A DNA stretch of 64,000 bases from Hondaea fermentalgiana (GCA_014084085.1 NPFB01000019.1:34066-98065); one strand, 5' to 3'; counted from the first letter of the stretch, positions 9,761 through 19,992 are shown. A program made the numbers and translations. Notes: generated by a model from the sequence alone, not told the origin.

Positions 9761-11614
9761 ATGGAGAGCATCAAGGCGAGCCAGGCGGCGAACAAGACCT
9801 ATGACTTTGTGGTCGTGGGCGGAGGCAGCGCGGGCGCGACGATCGCGGCGCGACTGAGCGAGGACAAGAGCGTGAGCGTGCTGCTCATCGAGGCCGGAGA
9901 CGAGGCCACCGAGCTGGACGCCAAGATTCCGCTCGGCGCCGCCAAAATGCAGAATTCCGAGCGGGACTGGGGCTACTTTGCAGAGGTGTGCGGCGAATTC
10001 GCCTTCAAGGGCCTTGACGACCATCGCGGCTACTGGCCGCGCGGCCGCGCGCTCGGCGGCTCGTCCATTATCAACTACATGGCCTACGTCCGAGGTGCCA
10101 AGGAGGACTTTGACACCTGGGAACGCATGGGTGCAAAGGGATGGGGCTACGACGATGTCCTGCCCTACTTTATCAAGGCGGAAGACTGCCGCAGCATCGG
10201 CCAGCCGCACGCCGACCTCGAACCCGAGTTCCACGGACGCGGCGGACCGCTCACCACCTCCGTCAAGGTGCCCAACGAGACGTGTGCCCGCTTCGTCAAG
10301 GCCGCCACCCAGGTCGGATTCACGCCCGGCGACTACAATGGACGCAACATGAACAATGTCGTCGGTCTCTTCACACAGACCATTCGCGACGGCGCGCGCT
10401 GCGATACCGCCACGGCGTACCTGCGACCCTCGGTGAGCCGCCCAAACCTCACCATTCTCAAGAACGGCATGGCAAAGCGTCTCATCCTCGACGAATCCAA
10501 TGAACGCGTCAAGGGCGTCGAGGTCGGCGCATACTCGACATCCGCGATTGGTCCCTCGGTTCGCGTATGGGCTAAAAACGAGGTCATTGTCTGCTGTGGC
10601 GCCATCGACACCCCCAAGCTTCTCATGCTTTCGGGTCTTGGTCCTCGTGAGCACCTGGAAGAGAACGGCGTTACCTGCATCAAGGACATCCCTGATGTTG
10701 GAGCCAACCTCGAGGACCATGTCGCCAGCTACATTCTGTTCAAGGGAACGGACAAGGCCAAGAGTGTCAATGGAAAGCGGGGTGACACACTTCAGGCGCT
10801 TGCCGAGTGGGCTATCTGGGGCACAGGATATCTTGCGTCCCCTGCATACGATGCTACGCTCTTTTACACCTCCGAGGAGTGGGCTGCCGAGGCCCCGGAC
10901 TGCGGACCGGATCTTCAGATTGGCTTCTCCTCTTCTCCGGGTGACGAGCTCGTCGTCGAGAAGAACGTTCATATCGGTGTCAACCACTTCAAGGGCCACT
11001 ACGAGCCGGACAGCGAGGGATTCTTGTTTGTGCCTACGCTTTTGCACATGCGAACGACGGGCAAGATTGAACTCAAGAGTAACAACCCGGCTGATGCGCC
11101 GCGCATTGTGTCCAACTTTCTCAAGTCGGAAAAGGACGTTCTTGTGCTGGCAAAGTGCCTCCGCAAATGTGTTGAAATCGCGCGTGCCCCTGCCTTGGCA
11201 GAGGTCACCGTGAGTTCAGATCCTGTGGTCCCCCTCGATATGGCTGAAAAATATGGAGGCATCGAGAACGACGAGTTCTGGATGGAGTACGCCCGCCACT
11301 ATGGCACCTGCCTGTATCACCCCACGACCACGTGTGCAATCGGCAAGGTCGTCGACGAGCGCTGCCGCGTCTACGGCATCAAGGGTCTCCGCATTGCCGA
11401 CGCGTCGATCATGCCGCAGGTCATCTCGGGCAACACTAATGCGCCCACGATCATGATTGGCGAAAAGGCCGCCGATATGATCAAACAAGATTACGGACTC
11501 ACCACTGACGTTCCTACCATGGGTCCCCCGCCTTCGGCCTCTGGATCCAACACGGCCTTTCTCGCCGCTGCTGCCGCTATCGCGGGAGGTCTCTTCATTG
11601 TAGGCAGGTTGTAA
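9761..11614 (+). CDS. GMC oxidoreductase (choline-dehydrogenase-like), copy 2, with C-terminal hydrophobic tail
   Basis: The 617-aa paralogue of the upstream gene is colinear with it from the FAD motif (VVVGGGSAGA) to the GMC C-terminal signature (YHPTTTCAIG, then SGNTNAPT). It shares the same small-residue hydrophobic tail, here ending VGRL. An in-frame ATG at 9683 would add 26 residues. I choose 9761 because it starts the protein at the same place as copy 1 and the extra residues are Arg/Ser-rich leader-like. Codon choice differs slightly from copy 1 at many synonymous sites, so the duplication is not very recent. The shared tail suggests both enzymes act at the same membrane. Confidence 0.92.
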   Translation: MESIKASQAANKTYDFVVVGGGSAGATIAARLSEDKSVSVLLIEAGDEATELDAKIPLGAAKMQNSERDWGYFAEVCGEFAFKGLDDHRGYWPRGRALGGSSIINYMAYVRGAKEDFDTWERMGAKGWGYDDVLPYFIKAEDCRSIGQPHADLEPEFHGRGGPLTTSVKVPNETCARFVKAATQVGFTPGDYNGRNMNNVVGLFTQTIRDGARCDTATAYLRPSVSRPNLTILKNGMAKRLILDESNERVKGVEVGAYSTSAIGPSVRVWAKNEVIVCCGAIDTPKLLMLSGLGPREHLEENGVTCIKDIPDVGANLEDHVASYILFKGTDKAKSVNGKRGDTLQALAEWAIWGTGYLASPAYDATLFYTSEEWAAEAPDCGPDLQIGFSSSPGDELVVEKNVHIGVNHFKGHYEPDSEGFLFVPTLLHMRTTGKIELKSNNPADAPRIVSNFLKSEKDVLVLAKCLRKCVEIARAPALAEVTVSSDPVVPLDMAEKYGGIENDEFWMEYARHYGTCLYHPTTTCAIGKVVDERCRVYGIKGLRIADASIMPQVISGNTNAPTIMIGEKAADMIKQDYGLTTDVPTMGPPPSASGSNTAFLAAAAAIAGGLFIVGRL

Positions 11615-12096
11615 GTATTGCAAACACGGCTACGTAACAGTAGTAAAGAAGAAAATACAACCAATACATAATTTTATCTCTGCATCGCATTATGTTGCAT
11701 TACATTGCATTGAAATGCTTGTTTGCATTGAAATGCTTGCTAAGCAATGCTTGTTTGAAATTTAGTACTGAAAAGGGAAGTGAATCGCTTCAAAAGAAAA
11801 GATTTATTTTCTCAGTCTTGGGCTCATTCCTGCTATTTTTTGTTGCCGCCCGCTGTCCTCGTCGCGCTTAAAAGAGGCAAGCACGATTTGAGCTGAGCTT
11901 GGCTTGGTCAAGGAGAGTCTCGATCTAAAAAGGAAACATGGGAAGATTTTTCTTCATTTGTATCAAATGGATGAAACGAAAAATGGCGCACCCTCCATGC
12001 ATTGCATATGATTCATTCCCATGCCACGCGTGAAGCAAATGTTGATGGCCAGTCGGTTTTTTTGAATTAGAAAAATCAATGAGCAACCTCAAATCC
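11615..12096. other. Convergent 3' intergenic region with short direct repeat
   Basis: This 482-bp AT-richer stretch lies between the GMC copy 2 stop and the farnesyltransferase stop. A 17-bp direct repeat (ttgcattgaaatgcttg) occurs at 11705-11721 and 11723-11739, followed by an inverted element AAGCAATGC. Nothing coding is supported. Confidence 0.55.
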
Positions 12097-13371
12097 TCAG
12101 TCCGTGCTCTCCGAGAGCACTGGGGGCGGCAGATCTGCAAACCGTTCCTTGGCCCGGCGCAGCTTTTCCCTCTCAATGTTGTACACGGGATCTGTCTCCA
12201 CAAGCCGATTTGTTTGCGTGCCCCAAACCTTGGATCCCCCAAGCTGTGCTACCGAGAGACCACTCAAAGCATAGCACGTGTGGTACTGGTCGCGGCGCTT
12301 TGACGGCTTGTCACGCAATCCGCCTTGAAATTGCTGACAGCACAGAATGATATACTGTTGCATTCGCTCCTCATCGTAAATAAGCCCCTCCACGCCTGCG
12401 AGAGCACCAATGCTCGAGTGCAGGTCGCCTCGCACAGCGGCTTCGCGAAGGATCGCGGGCGTTGCGCCTTGCCAAAAGGAGTAGCATGCATCGACCAGCT
12501 TGTTGGTTCGACCTTGAAAACCGCCCTCGTAACGCATCTGGCGTGCCGCAATCCAGTGCACAAAGGCGTCCAAGTCGATGGCGTCGAGTTCGCCCAATAT
12601 CGCAAGCGCTGCAATGCCGCAAAACGCATAACCTCCATGAGCCTCGTTGCCAGGTTCTCCGCCGATGCCACCCTCGTATGTTTGACAGTCCGCGATAAAC
12701 TTGGCGCAGCCCTCGGTGAGTTCTGGCGTGAGAATGTTGAGAATGGAGGCGACGGCAAGGACAGTGTACAGTCCGCGCGTGTCAATTTCTCCGTCCGGTT
12801 GAACACGAAACCCCCCAGACGGGTGTTTCAAGGACATGAAGAAACGGTAGATAGCGTCGCGGTCCAGCAGCTGGAAAGCCTCGTCATCATCAAGAATGCA
12901 AATCGCGAGCACTGCCGCGTACGTCGGCGCCGTGTGGCCCACCTGCATGAAGTTTCCGCCGAATCCAAGGCTTCCCGCCGCGCAGCACTCCTTCAAGGCA
13001 AGGCGGACGCCTGCAACGAGATCGCTTGGAAAGGCATCGAGAAGATCCAGCGCTTGCAGCATCCAGTAGAGCAGCCACGGACGCGAAGCATCCAAGCTCG
13101 TGTACGAGGCCCCCAATGGAATTGTGAGCCCTCTGCGAAGATAATCGATGGTTTCTTCGCGGAGCAGGTGCATCTCGTCGTCGTTGCCGCGCAAGAGGCC
13201 CATGCTTCGCATGCCGCCCAAAAAAGTTTCAGGCGCCGACGCGACGTCCACGTAGAACCGCGCGCACTCTCGCTCAGTGTCTTCCTGCATCATCGAGCTC
13301 TCCGTCGGCTCGTCGTCGTCGTAGGCCGCCAGGCGCGCGCCCTCGCGGGCGACCTGCGTCATAGACTCCAT
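12097..13371 (-). CDS. FNTB: Protein farnesyltransferase subunit beta
   Basis: The 424-aa catalytic beta subunit of CaaX farnesyltransferase transfers farnesyl diphosphate to C-terminal CaaX cysteines such as those of Ras or Rho-type GTPases. The zinc ligands are all present: Asp294 and Cys296 in LVDACYSFW and His364 in QYHTCYALSG. The prenyl-pocket tryptophans of the farnesyl enzyme are kept in SRPWLLYWML (Trp99, Trp103), which argues against geranylgeranyltransferase I. Repeated GG(F/I)-type motifs of the alpha-alpha toroid run through the chain. An upstream in-frame ATG at 13701 adds 110 non-conserved residues; I choose 13371, which gives the usual length. Confidence 0.93.
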   Translation of the reverse strand: MESMTQVAREGARLAAYDDDEPTESSMMQEDTERECARFYVDVASAPETFLGGMRSMGLLRGNDDEMHLLREETIDYLRRGLTIPLGASYTSLDASRPWLLYWMLQALDLLDAFPSDLVAGVRLALKECCAAGSLGFGGNFMQVGHTAPTYAAVLAICILDDDEAFQLLDRDAIYRFFMSLKHPSGGFRVQPDGEIDTRGLYTVLAVASILNILTPELTEGCAKFIADCQTYEGGIGGEPGNEAHGGYAFCGIAALAILGELDAIDLDAFVHWIAARQMRYEGGFQGRTNKLVDACYSFWQGATPAILREAAVRGDLHSSIGALAGVEGLIYDEERMQQYIILCCQQFQGGLRDKPSKRRDQYHTCYALSGLSVAQLGGSKVWGTQTNRLVETDPVYNIEREKLRRAKERFADLPPPVLSESTD

Positions 13372-13826
13372 TCTTCTTCTTCTTCCTCGCCAGCGCGAGT
13401 GCCACTCAGCCACTGGGTACGACAAGCGGGTCGTGCGCGCGTTCGCTCCACGAACCGCTCGGCTCTTCGCTGGCCCGCGCAACGCCGCGTCGCGGTGGAT
13501 ATAAATATGCAGCAGCCAGCTTCGCCGCAATGATACTAAATCTGGGATCAATGGGATCGTCAATTCGAGGAGAGGCGTAATGGAGGGAGGGTCTGTTGTT
13601 GCGCACAGCAAAGACGGCTTGGCGATGCAGAACAACGTCCGACACGAAAGGCTCATGGGCAAGGCTCGCTGGCGATCAACGAAAACGGAGATTGTATTCA
13701 AGACCTTTGAAATTGAAAAAAAATTAGCAATTGCGAGTCATCCATGGCGGCAGAAAAAGGCTCGCTGACAATCTGTGTCCGGAGCAACCTAATAAAAATG
13801 GCCGAAGCCCTTAGCTTTTTAGAAGT
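13372..13826. other. Promoter of FNTB and 3' flank of epoxide hydrolase
   Basis: This 455-bp stretch sits between two minus-strand genes. An AT-rich ATATAAATAT element at 13499-13508, about 130 bp upstream of the FNTB ATG, reads as a TATA-like element on either strand. No coding sequence is supported. Confidence 0.5.
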
Positions 13827-15011
13827 TTAGAGCTTGGCGGCAGGCGACGATGACCTGGACATCTGCGGCTTTGTGTCGAAGAATGCCAAAATGTCTGCAG
13901 CAAGTTCCGCAGGTGCCTCGAGTGCGGCAAAATGGCCACCCTTTTCAAAGGCAGTGTAACGTTGTACATTGTATGCAGCGCGGACCCATGGCATGGGCGA
14001 ATGTGTAATCTCTTCTGGGAAGGCGGCGAGAGCACACGGCACGACAGCAGGCTCAAAGCGTACGGGGGCATGCTCACCACTACCGAGCGTCTCAAAGTAC
14101 AGCCGCGTGGAGGACGCGATGCTGTAGGTAAACCAGTAAATACAAATGTTCGTGAGCATATCGTCGAGGGAAATCGCTTTGGTCAAATCTCGCGTTCCTT
14201 GGGTGTCGGCCCAGGCGCTGAATTTTTCTGCGATCCAGCACGCAAGGCCCATGGGGCTGTCGGTGAGTCCGTACGCGAGCGTCTGCGGACGTGTACCCTG
14301 GATGGCCTGGTATCCTGATCCAGAGCGCGCGAATTCTCGCGCACGATCAAGACGCGCCACGTCCTCTTTCGACAAGGTGGACATGTCAAAGCCTTTGGGC
14401 TTGCCGCAAGGGAAAAAGTTGAGGTGAATGGCCACACAGCCAAACTTTTGCGGTTTCGATCCAAGGATCCGGCAAATCACGCCGCCCCAATCCCCGCCTT
14501 GCGCATAGTAACGCGGATATCCCAGTCCTTTCATGAGGGAGTCCAGGGCTGCCGCGACGCGAAGTGTCGACCAGCCACGGTCTTGGGGCGGGTCGCTAAA
14601 TCCGTAGCCAGGCAGCGAAGGCACCACAACGGGGTATCCGGCGGCCACGAGCTTGGGAATCACATCATGAAACTCCCAAAAGCTACCCGGCCATCCGTGC
14701 ACCAGCATGATTGGAAGCTTGCCTTGGTCTTGCTCCGGTAGAGCAAAGATGAAATGGATGCCAATCTGGAGAAAGTCCTTGCCGAGGATGGCCCGAAAGT
14801 GGCGGAACGAGTTGATCTTCTGCTCGGCGGCTGCCCAGTCAAAGTCTTCAAGCCAGTACTTGTGCAGCTTTTCCGCGAACCCCAACGGCAGACCATAGTC
14901 CCATGACTCTCCCCCGGGGCCCTCATCGGGCATGCGGAATCCCTCGAGGCGGCGCCTCAGGTCCGCCACCTCCTCCTCATCAATCTTGAGCTGGAGCTTA
15001 TCCACGCGCAT
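13827..15011 (-). CDS. Epoxide hydrolase (EHN plus alpha/beta-hydrolase)
   Basis: The 394-aa product has the N-terminal EHN region (about 1-95) and alpha/beta-hydrolase fold of microsomal-type epoxide hydrolases. The oxyanion motif HGWPG is at 105-109, the nucleophile is Asp174 in GGDWGG, and the catalytic His is about residue 360 in KGGHFAALE. It should open epoxides to diols. There is no obvious N-terminal membrane anchor from this start, unlike mammalian EPHX1. I choose the ATG at 15011 because it begins the EHN homology (MRVDKLQLKI). The open frame continues upstream into GC-rich leader and a scaffold gap. It is divergent from the GBP-like GTPase. Confidence 0.9.
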   Translation of the reverse strand: MRVDKLQLKIDEEEVADLRRRLEGFRMPDEGPGGESWDYGLPLGFAEKLHKYWLEDFDWAAAEQKINSFRHFRAILGKDFLQIGIHFIFALPEQDQGKLPIMLVHGWPGSFWEFHDVIPKLVAAGYPVVVPSLPGYGFSDPPQDRGWSTLRVAAALDSLMKGLGYPRYYAQGGDWGGVICRILGSKPQKFGCVAIHLNFFPCGKPKGFDMSTLSKEDVARLDRAREFARSGSGYQAIQGTRPQTLAYGLTDSPMGLACWIAEKFSAWADTQGTRDLTKAISLDDMLTNICIYWFTYSIASSTRLYFETLGSGEHAPVRFEPAVVPCALAAFPEEITHSPMPWVRAAYNVQRYTAFEKGGHFAALEAPAELAADILAFFDTKPQMSRSSSPAAKL

Positions 15012-15453
15012 CTTTCCTCGCACCCACGACGGACCTCGTCCGGGCTCCGCAGCTCGAGCGCGACCCGCGTGCTCGGCGTCTCTGGTCCTCCCGCGCGTCC
15101 CGGAGCTCGCGCGCTCGCTCGCTCGCTCGTCGCGGCGCAGACCCGGAGTGGCTCGGGTCGAGTTCCTGCGCTCGGTATTCGCGTTTTGCCCTCGCCATGC
15201 CGCGCCGCGCCCAGGACGGACTGGCGCGGGTCTCCGGCGCCGCGCGGCGGCGGCGGCGGGCTCTCCGCGGGGAGCGCGCAGGCGCCGCGGGNNNNNNNNN
15301 NNNNNNNNNNNNNNNNNNNNNNNNNNNNNNNNNNNNNNNNNNNNNNNNNNNNNNNNNNNNNNNNNNNNNNNNNNNNNNNNNNNNNNNNNNNGACCGCCGG
15401 GCTCTTCGAGCGCGGGACCCGGCGGGACGATCTCGCGCCGAGGCCCGGCCGGG
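15012..15453. other. Divergent promoter interrupted by a gap
   Basis: This GC-rich 442-bp region lies between the start codons of epoxide hydrolase and the GTPase. It is interrupted by 100 N at 15292-15391. The flanks are CGG-rich and hard to sequence. No gene is supported inside it. Confidence 0.7.
15292..15391. other. Assembly gap (100 N)
   Basis: Exactly 100 N are present, which is a conventional placeholder, so the true length is unknown. Confidence 0.99.
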
Positions 15454-17610
15454 ATGGCGTACAACCGTCGCGCCGTGGTGCAGCTCGTGCGCGAGGCCGA
15501 GGGCGCGGGCGCGGGGGGCGAGCCCGGGAAGCGGCTGGAGGCCTGCGAGGAGGGCCTCGCGGAGCTGGCCAAGCTGCGCGGGCGCCAGGTCCGATGTCTG
15601 TGCGTGGCGGGCATGTACAGGAGCGGGAAGAGCTTCTTGCTCAACAAGGTGCTCGAGACGTTGCAGCGCGAGGCGGCGGAGACATCTGGAAAAGAAGATC
15701 TGATACAGGCCATTCAGGGCGGAAATGACGACGACGACGAAGAACTGAATGGGCACGTCGTGGAAGAGCAAAAGGACGTCTCCGGGTTCCAGGTGGGCAG
15801 CACGACCGAGAGCTGCACGCGAGGCATCTGGATGTGCGTGGCTGGAGACTGGATCATCCTCGACAGCGAGGGCCTTGCCAGTCTTGACCAAGACGAAACG
15901 CACGACACAAAGATCTTTTGTCTAGGGCTCTTGCTTTCGTCTTACTTTTTGTACAACAGCACCGGTGTCATTGACGAGTCGGCCCTTGACCGCCTCTACA
16001 TGGTGGGAAAGCTCGCACAGCGCATTAGCAAGAGCAACAAGATTGGATTTAGTCTTTGCTGGGTCCTGCGCGATTTTGCTCTCTCGCTTGAAAAGTACGA
16101 CAACGATCCAAACGCGTACTTTGAGGACGCTCTCCAGGAAAAGGGACGTCGCCCCGGCCAGGACGCGCAGCGGGCCGAGTTGCGGCGCATCTTTCGCAAC
16201 CGGCAGTGTCGCACACTTGTCCGTCCTGTCTCGGACGAGCTCGATTTGCAGCGACTCGCGGGCCTTCCTCGCGACAGACTTCGCCCGGCCTTTGCGCAAC
16301 AGCTTGATGACCTCGTCGAGCTTGTTCGGGAAAAGACAAAGCCCAAGTCCATGGGCGGTCAGCCTGTCGACGGGCCCGTCCTCGGCAAATTTCTCTCGGC
16401 GTGTCTGACGTCGCTCAACGAAGGCGCTGTGCCGGACATCAAAAAGACTTTCGAGTACGTCGCTGAGCAAACGTACGCAGAGACCCTCGAAGAAGCCGAG
16501 GCGCTCTATCGGGATACTGTGCAAGCTCAGGCGGATTCCGTCGCGACATGGCTAGATTTTGTTCGCTTGCACGAGGCTGCGCGCTCCGAAGCCCTGCAGC
16601 TCTTTCTCAACCCGGGCGCCCTTGACACTGCTGCAAAAACAGTTTACATGGATAAGTTGCGCGCACGCGCGGCTGAATTGATGCAAGACACGTGGCGGCG
16701 CATCGCCATGGGAAGCGAGGCGCGGTCCAAGGAATTCTGCGCGGCGAATCTTGATGCCAAGGCAGCGCTTGACGCCGACACGATCGCAACGTCAACAAAG
16801 CACAATCCCGCGCTCGGACCGGAACAAGACAGGATATTCAAGGAGCACCTGGCGGGCCCCGTCGTGGCTCAAACGCTCCTCCCTGAAGTTACAAAGCTCG
16901 AAGCCTCGGTCTCCACGCTTCGGGATGCCCTCGCCGATGCCAAAGCCATTATTGACGAGATGCGGACCGCGCACGCTGAGACGAAAAAGGAATTGAGCGA
17001 GTCGCTTGAACGAGTCGAGCGCGAACGTACGCGGGTGGACGAGGCGCACGCCAAGACAGAGCGTGTCGAGACACAGGCCCGCGAGGATCGTGAACGTGCT
17101 TCTGAAACGATTGAAAATCTCTCGCAAGAGCGCGCCCGACTCGCCGAGGCGCTCCAGCAAGCAGAGCGTGAAATGACCGAGCGCCAGCGCCTCTTGGACG
17201 ATGCACAAAGAGCCCTCGAGGAGGAGCGCGCCCTCTCGAAAGAACTGCGCGCGCGTGCAGTGGCTGCTGAAGAAGCGGGCAAGACGTATCGCGCGGACGC
17301 CGACGAAAGAATCAAGGATCTCGAGGAGAACAATGAGATTCTTCGCGATGATATCGACAAGATCATTACAGCCGCCGAGCTTGAAAAAGAGGAGGCTGAC
17401 GAGAACCGCGAGCGCTTCGAGGCAGCCCATACGCGAGCCCAGGTAGAACAGACAGTCCGCGAACTCGTCCACGAGGTCGAGACCTCGCAGCTCTCGCGAC
17501 AGCTGCAGCGTCTGCGCGACGAGCGCGAGGCGATCTCGACGCAGCTTCAAGACTTTCATTTACGCGTGTCCACTTTGCCTGAGATATTTCAGGAACACTT
17601 GTTTGTTTGA
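15454..17610 (+). CDS. Guanylate-binding-protein (GBP) family large GTPase with coiled-coil C-terminus
   Basis: The 718-aa product has a GBP-type G domain. The P-loop GMYRSGKS is at residues 53-60, switch I threonine lies in TRGIW near 122, DSEG is at 137-140, and the GBP guanine-binding signature VLRD is at 204-207 within WVLRDFALSL. Residues 250-430 are helical. About 440-700 is a long heptad-rich coiled coil dominated by Glu, Arg and Ala. The family are dynamin-related GTPases that self-assemble on membranes. There is no CaaX box or transmembrane segment at the C-terminus, which ends HLFV. The ATG at 15454 lies after the gap and gives a complete G domain. The gene is convergent with TRAP1. 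Confidence 0.9.
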   Translation: MAYNRRAVVQLVREAEGAGAGGEPGKRLEACEEGLAELAKLRGRQVRCLCVAGMYRSGKSFLLNKVLETLQREAAETSGKEDLIQAIQGGNDDDDEELNGHVVEEQKDVSGFQVGSTTESCTRGIWMCVAGDWIILDSEGLASLDQDETHDTKIFCLGLLLSSYFLYNSTGVIDESALDRLYMVGKLAQRISKSNKIGFSLCWVLRDFALSLEKYDNDPNAYFEDALQEKGRRPGQDAQRAELRRIFRNRQCRTLVRPVSDELDLQRLAGLPRDRLRPAFAQQLDDLVELVREKTKPKSMGGQPVDGPVLGKFLSACLTSLNEGAVPDIKKTFEYVAEQTYAETLEEAEALYRDTVQAQADSVATWLDFVRLHEAARSEALQLFLNPGALDTAAKTVYMDKLRARAAELMQDTWRRIAMGSEARSKEFCAANLDAKAALDADTIATSTKHNPALGPEQDRIFKEHLAGPVVAQTLLPEVTKLEASVSTLRDALADAKAIIDEMRTAHAETKKELSESLERVERERTRVDEAHAKTERVETQAREDRERASETIENLSQERARLAEALQQAEREMTERQRLLDDAQRALEEERALSKELRARAVAAEEAGKTYRADADERIKDLEENNEILRDDIDKIITAAELEKEEADENRERFEAAHTRAQVEQTVRELVHEVETSQLSRQLQRLRDEREAISTQLQDFHLRVSTLPEIFQEHLFV

Positions 17611-17892
17611 AGACGATGTAGTTGTTGGAGGCATTGCGGCAAGAAGGTAAACGAAATCGAGTGATCGGCCGATCGCACGATTATTCAGGTTGCCTTAGTT
17701 TAGCTTTTTTCCTTTTTTTGAGGGGGGAGAAGTTTGGGGGCCAAGGCGAGGAGGAGAGTAACCATTCTCTTTTCTTGTGACTCAAACGAACTCTTTTGTT
17801 CTGATTGTTGTTTTCTTTCTTTCTTCTTCTTTCATTTATAAAACTAGAAATTGGTCTCTACAAACCTTTGTCGCGCATGCACAGTGATCGAA

Positions 17893-19992
17893 TTAGTTGC
17901 TCTTCTTGAGGAGATCCTCGAGAAGCTTGTTGAGGCGCGGGAGCATGGTACGCGGGTCGTCGACAAGGCCCGCAGCGATCAAAGCGTTGTCGTAAAGCTG
18001 ACGAGCGAGCGAGCGCGCAAGAGCCGTATCAGACTTGCGGTAGGCGTTGAGCTTGTGGACGATGGGGTGCTTGAGGTTGAGCTCCATCTGCTGCTTGGGC
18101 ATGTCGTTGGCCGCGTTCGAGCCGTCGCGACCTTGCTGCACCATGCGCATCATGCGCCGGAGCGCAGCGGACTCGTGGTCCACGACAATCGCGGGAGAGC
18201 TCTTGAGACGCGTGCTGGCGCTAACCTTGAGCAGCACGTCATCCAATTCGGTCTTGAACCAGTCCTGAAGAGCCTCGGCCTCGGCCTTTTCAAGCTCCGG
18301 GAGCTCCTCGACCTTGTCTTCCTTGGACTCGTCCTTGTCCTTGGCGTCCTTGTCCTTGTCATCATCAGAGCGCGTCTTCTTCAGCTCGCTGAGGTCGACA
18401 TCGCCAGACTCGGCGGCGACAAAGCGCTTGTCACCGTACTCACCGAGCGAAGACATTACAAAGTCGTCAATAGCGTTGTAAAGGAAGAGCACCTCGACGT
18501 TGGCGTCCTTGAAGACCTCGTAGTAAGGGCTCGCCAGGGCCGCCTCGCGGCTGGGCGCCGAAAGGTAGTAGATCTTGTCCTGAGCCACATCGCAGCGCGA
18601 AATGTACTCATCAAAGGAAGTCATCTTGCCGTCCGGGGTCTCGCTGCTCGAAAAGCGGAGAAGCTTGGCAATATCGCGGGAATTCTCCATGTCAGAAGCC
18701 GCGCCCTCCTTGAAAAAGTTGGCGTACTCCGGGAAGACCTTTTCGTTGTAGTTCTCCGGGTTCTTCTTGGCCTCAGTGTTGAAGAGGCCAATCACGCGGC
18801 GCGTAAGTGCGCGGCGAATGTTGATGAGCAGACGCTGGTCCTGGAGAGTCTCGCGGGAAAGGCTAATGGGGAGATCCTCCGAGTCGACGACACCCTTGAC
18901 GAAGCGCATCCACTCGGGCAAAAGCTTGTCAGTGTTAGCCTCAAGCAGCACCTTGCGCGAGTAGAGGCTGACACCGTGCTTCATGCGGCCAGCACCCATT
19001 CGCTCACTGTGGAAAGAAGGCACAAAGAGGAGCGCCTTGAGGTCGATCGGCGCGTCCGTTTTGAAGTGCAGGCGCAGCATCGGCTCGTCAAAGGCGTTGG
19101 CCACAAAGCGGTAAAAGTTGTTGTACTCTTCATCCGAGATGCTCGACTTGTCGCGCGCCCAGATGGCAGAGACTTCGTTGGCCTGCTTGTCGTTGACCAT
19201 GACGGGGAAACCGACATAGTTCGAGTACTTGTGGATGATGCCCTTAATGCGGTCGGCGTCCGTGTACTCTTCCTTTTGGTCGTCCTTGAGGTGGATGACA
19301 ATCTTGGTACCAAAGTCACCCATCTCCTCGTTGCTGACCTCCTCGATGCTAAAGTCATCCGTGCCCGCGGAGCGCCAAACATGGCCGACAGCGTCGGGGC
19401 CATTCACGGCGCTGCGCGAGTACACCTCGAGCTCCTTGCCGACCATAAAGGCACTGTAAAAGCCAACACCAAACTGTCCAATGACATTTTTGCCCACATC
19501 CTGGTCCTTGCCGTGCGACTCCACAAAGGCTTTGGAACCAGAGCGAGCGATGGTGCCGAGGTTCTCGAGCATCTCCTCCTTGGTCATGCCCACACCATTG
19601 TCCGTAATGGTCAGCGTGGCGGCGTCCTTGTCCGTCTTGAGCGTGATGCGGAGCTCGCCCTCTGGCGTCTGCACCTTGCCGTCCTCGCCGGCGGTCTGCA
19701 TGTGGCGCAGCTTCTCGAGCGCATCGGCGGCGTTCGACACGAGTTCACGCAGGAAGATTTCCTTTTCCGTGTAGATCGAGTTGGTCACGATATCCAGCAA
19801 CTTGGACGTCTCTGCCTTGAACTCGAACTTTTCGCTCTTCTTGCCGCTCGCGTCGCCGCTCAGCGCGCGCACGGCCTCGGCCTTGATCTGCCCGCTCGCG
19901 GCGCCGGCACGGAGTCCGAGACGCCCCGCGGCGCCGAGTCTGGCGCCCGCGCCGGCGCGGGCCAGCCGCGCGGCAGCAGTTCTCCCGAGCAT
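17893..19992 (-). CDS. TRAP1: Mitochondrial HSP90 chaperone TRAP1
   Basis: The 699-aa HSP90-family ATPase shows the family motifs EIFLRELVSNAADALEKLR, DNGVGM, GTIARSG, and GQFGVGFYSAFMV in the N-terminal GHKL domain. It also has the catalytic-loop region SLSRETLQDQRLL in the middle domain. It lacks a C-terminal MEEVD and ends LLKKSN. The N-terminus from 19992 (MLGRTAAARLARAGAGAR...) is Arg/Ala-rich and lacks acids, which suits a mitochondrial presequence. An upstream ATG at 20124 adds 44 residues that fit poorly. Codons are strongly biased, as expected for an abundant protein. A full-length open frame on the opposite strand is a by-product of this bias. Confidence 0.94.
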   Translation of the reverse strand: MLGRTAAARLARAGAGARLGAAGRLGLRAGAASGQIKAEAVRALSGDASGKKSEKFEFKAETSKLLDIVTNSIYTEKEIFLRELVSNAADALEKLRHMQTAGEDGKVQTPEGELRITLKTDKDAATLTITDNGVGMTKEEMLENLGTIARSGSKAFVESHGKDQDVGKNVIGQFGVGFYSAFMVGKELEVYSRSAVNGPDAVGHVWRSAGTDDFSIEEVSNEEMGDFGTKIVIHLKDDQKEEYTDADRIKGIIHKYSNYVGFPVMVNDKQANEVSAIWARDKSSISDEEYNNFYRFVANAFDEPMLRLHFKTDAPIDLKALLFVPSFHSERMGAGRMKHGVSLYSRKVLLEANTDKLLPEWMRFVKGVVDSEDLPISLSRETLQDQRLLINIRRALTRRVIGLFNTEAKKNPENYNEKVFPEYANFFKEGAASDMENSRDIAKLLRFSSSETPDGKMTSFDEYISRCDVAQDKIYYLSAPSREAALASPYYEVFKDANVEVLFLYNAIDDFVMSSLGEYGDKRFVAAESGDVDLSELKKTRSDDDKDKDAKDKDESKEDKVEELPELEKAEAEALQDWFKTELDDVLLKVSASTRLKSSPAIVVDHESAALRRMMRMVQQGRDGSNAANDMPKQQMELNLKHPIVHKLNAYRKSDTALARSLARQLYDNALIAAGLVDDPRTMLPRLNKLLEDLLKKSN

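Noticed and set aside
9383..11047. 554-aa open frame antisense to GMC copy 2
   Set aside because: A by-product of G/C-ending codons. Its low-complexity Val/Asp/Ala-rich translation has no recognisable family.
6681..11614. Fatty acid photodecarboxylase identity for the GMC enzymes
   Set aside because: The proteins follow choline-dehydrogenase-like signatures (HPTSSC, GNTNAP), and I see no specific photodecarboxylase hallmark.
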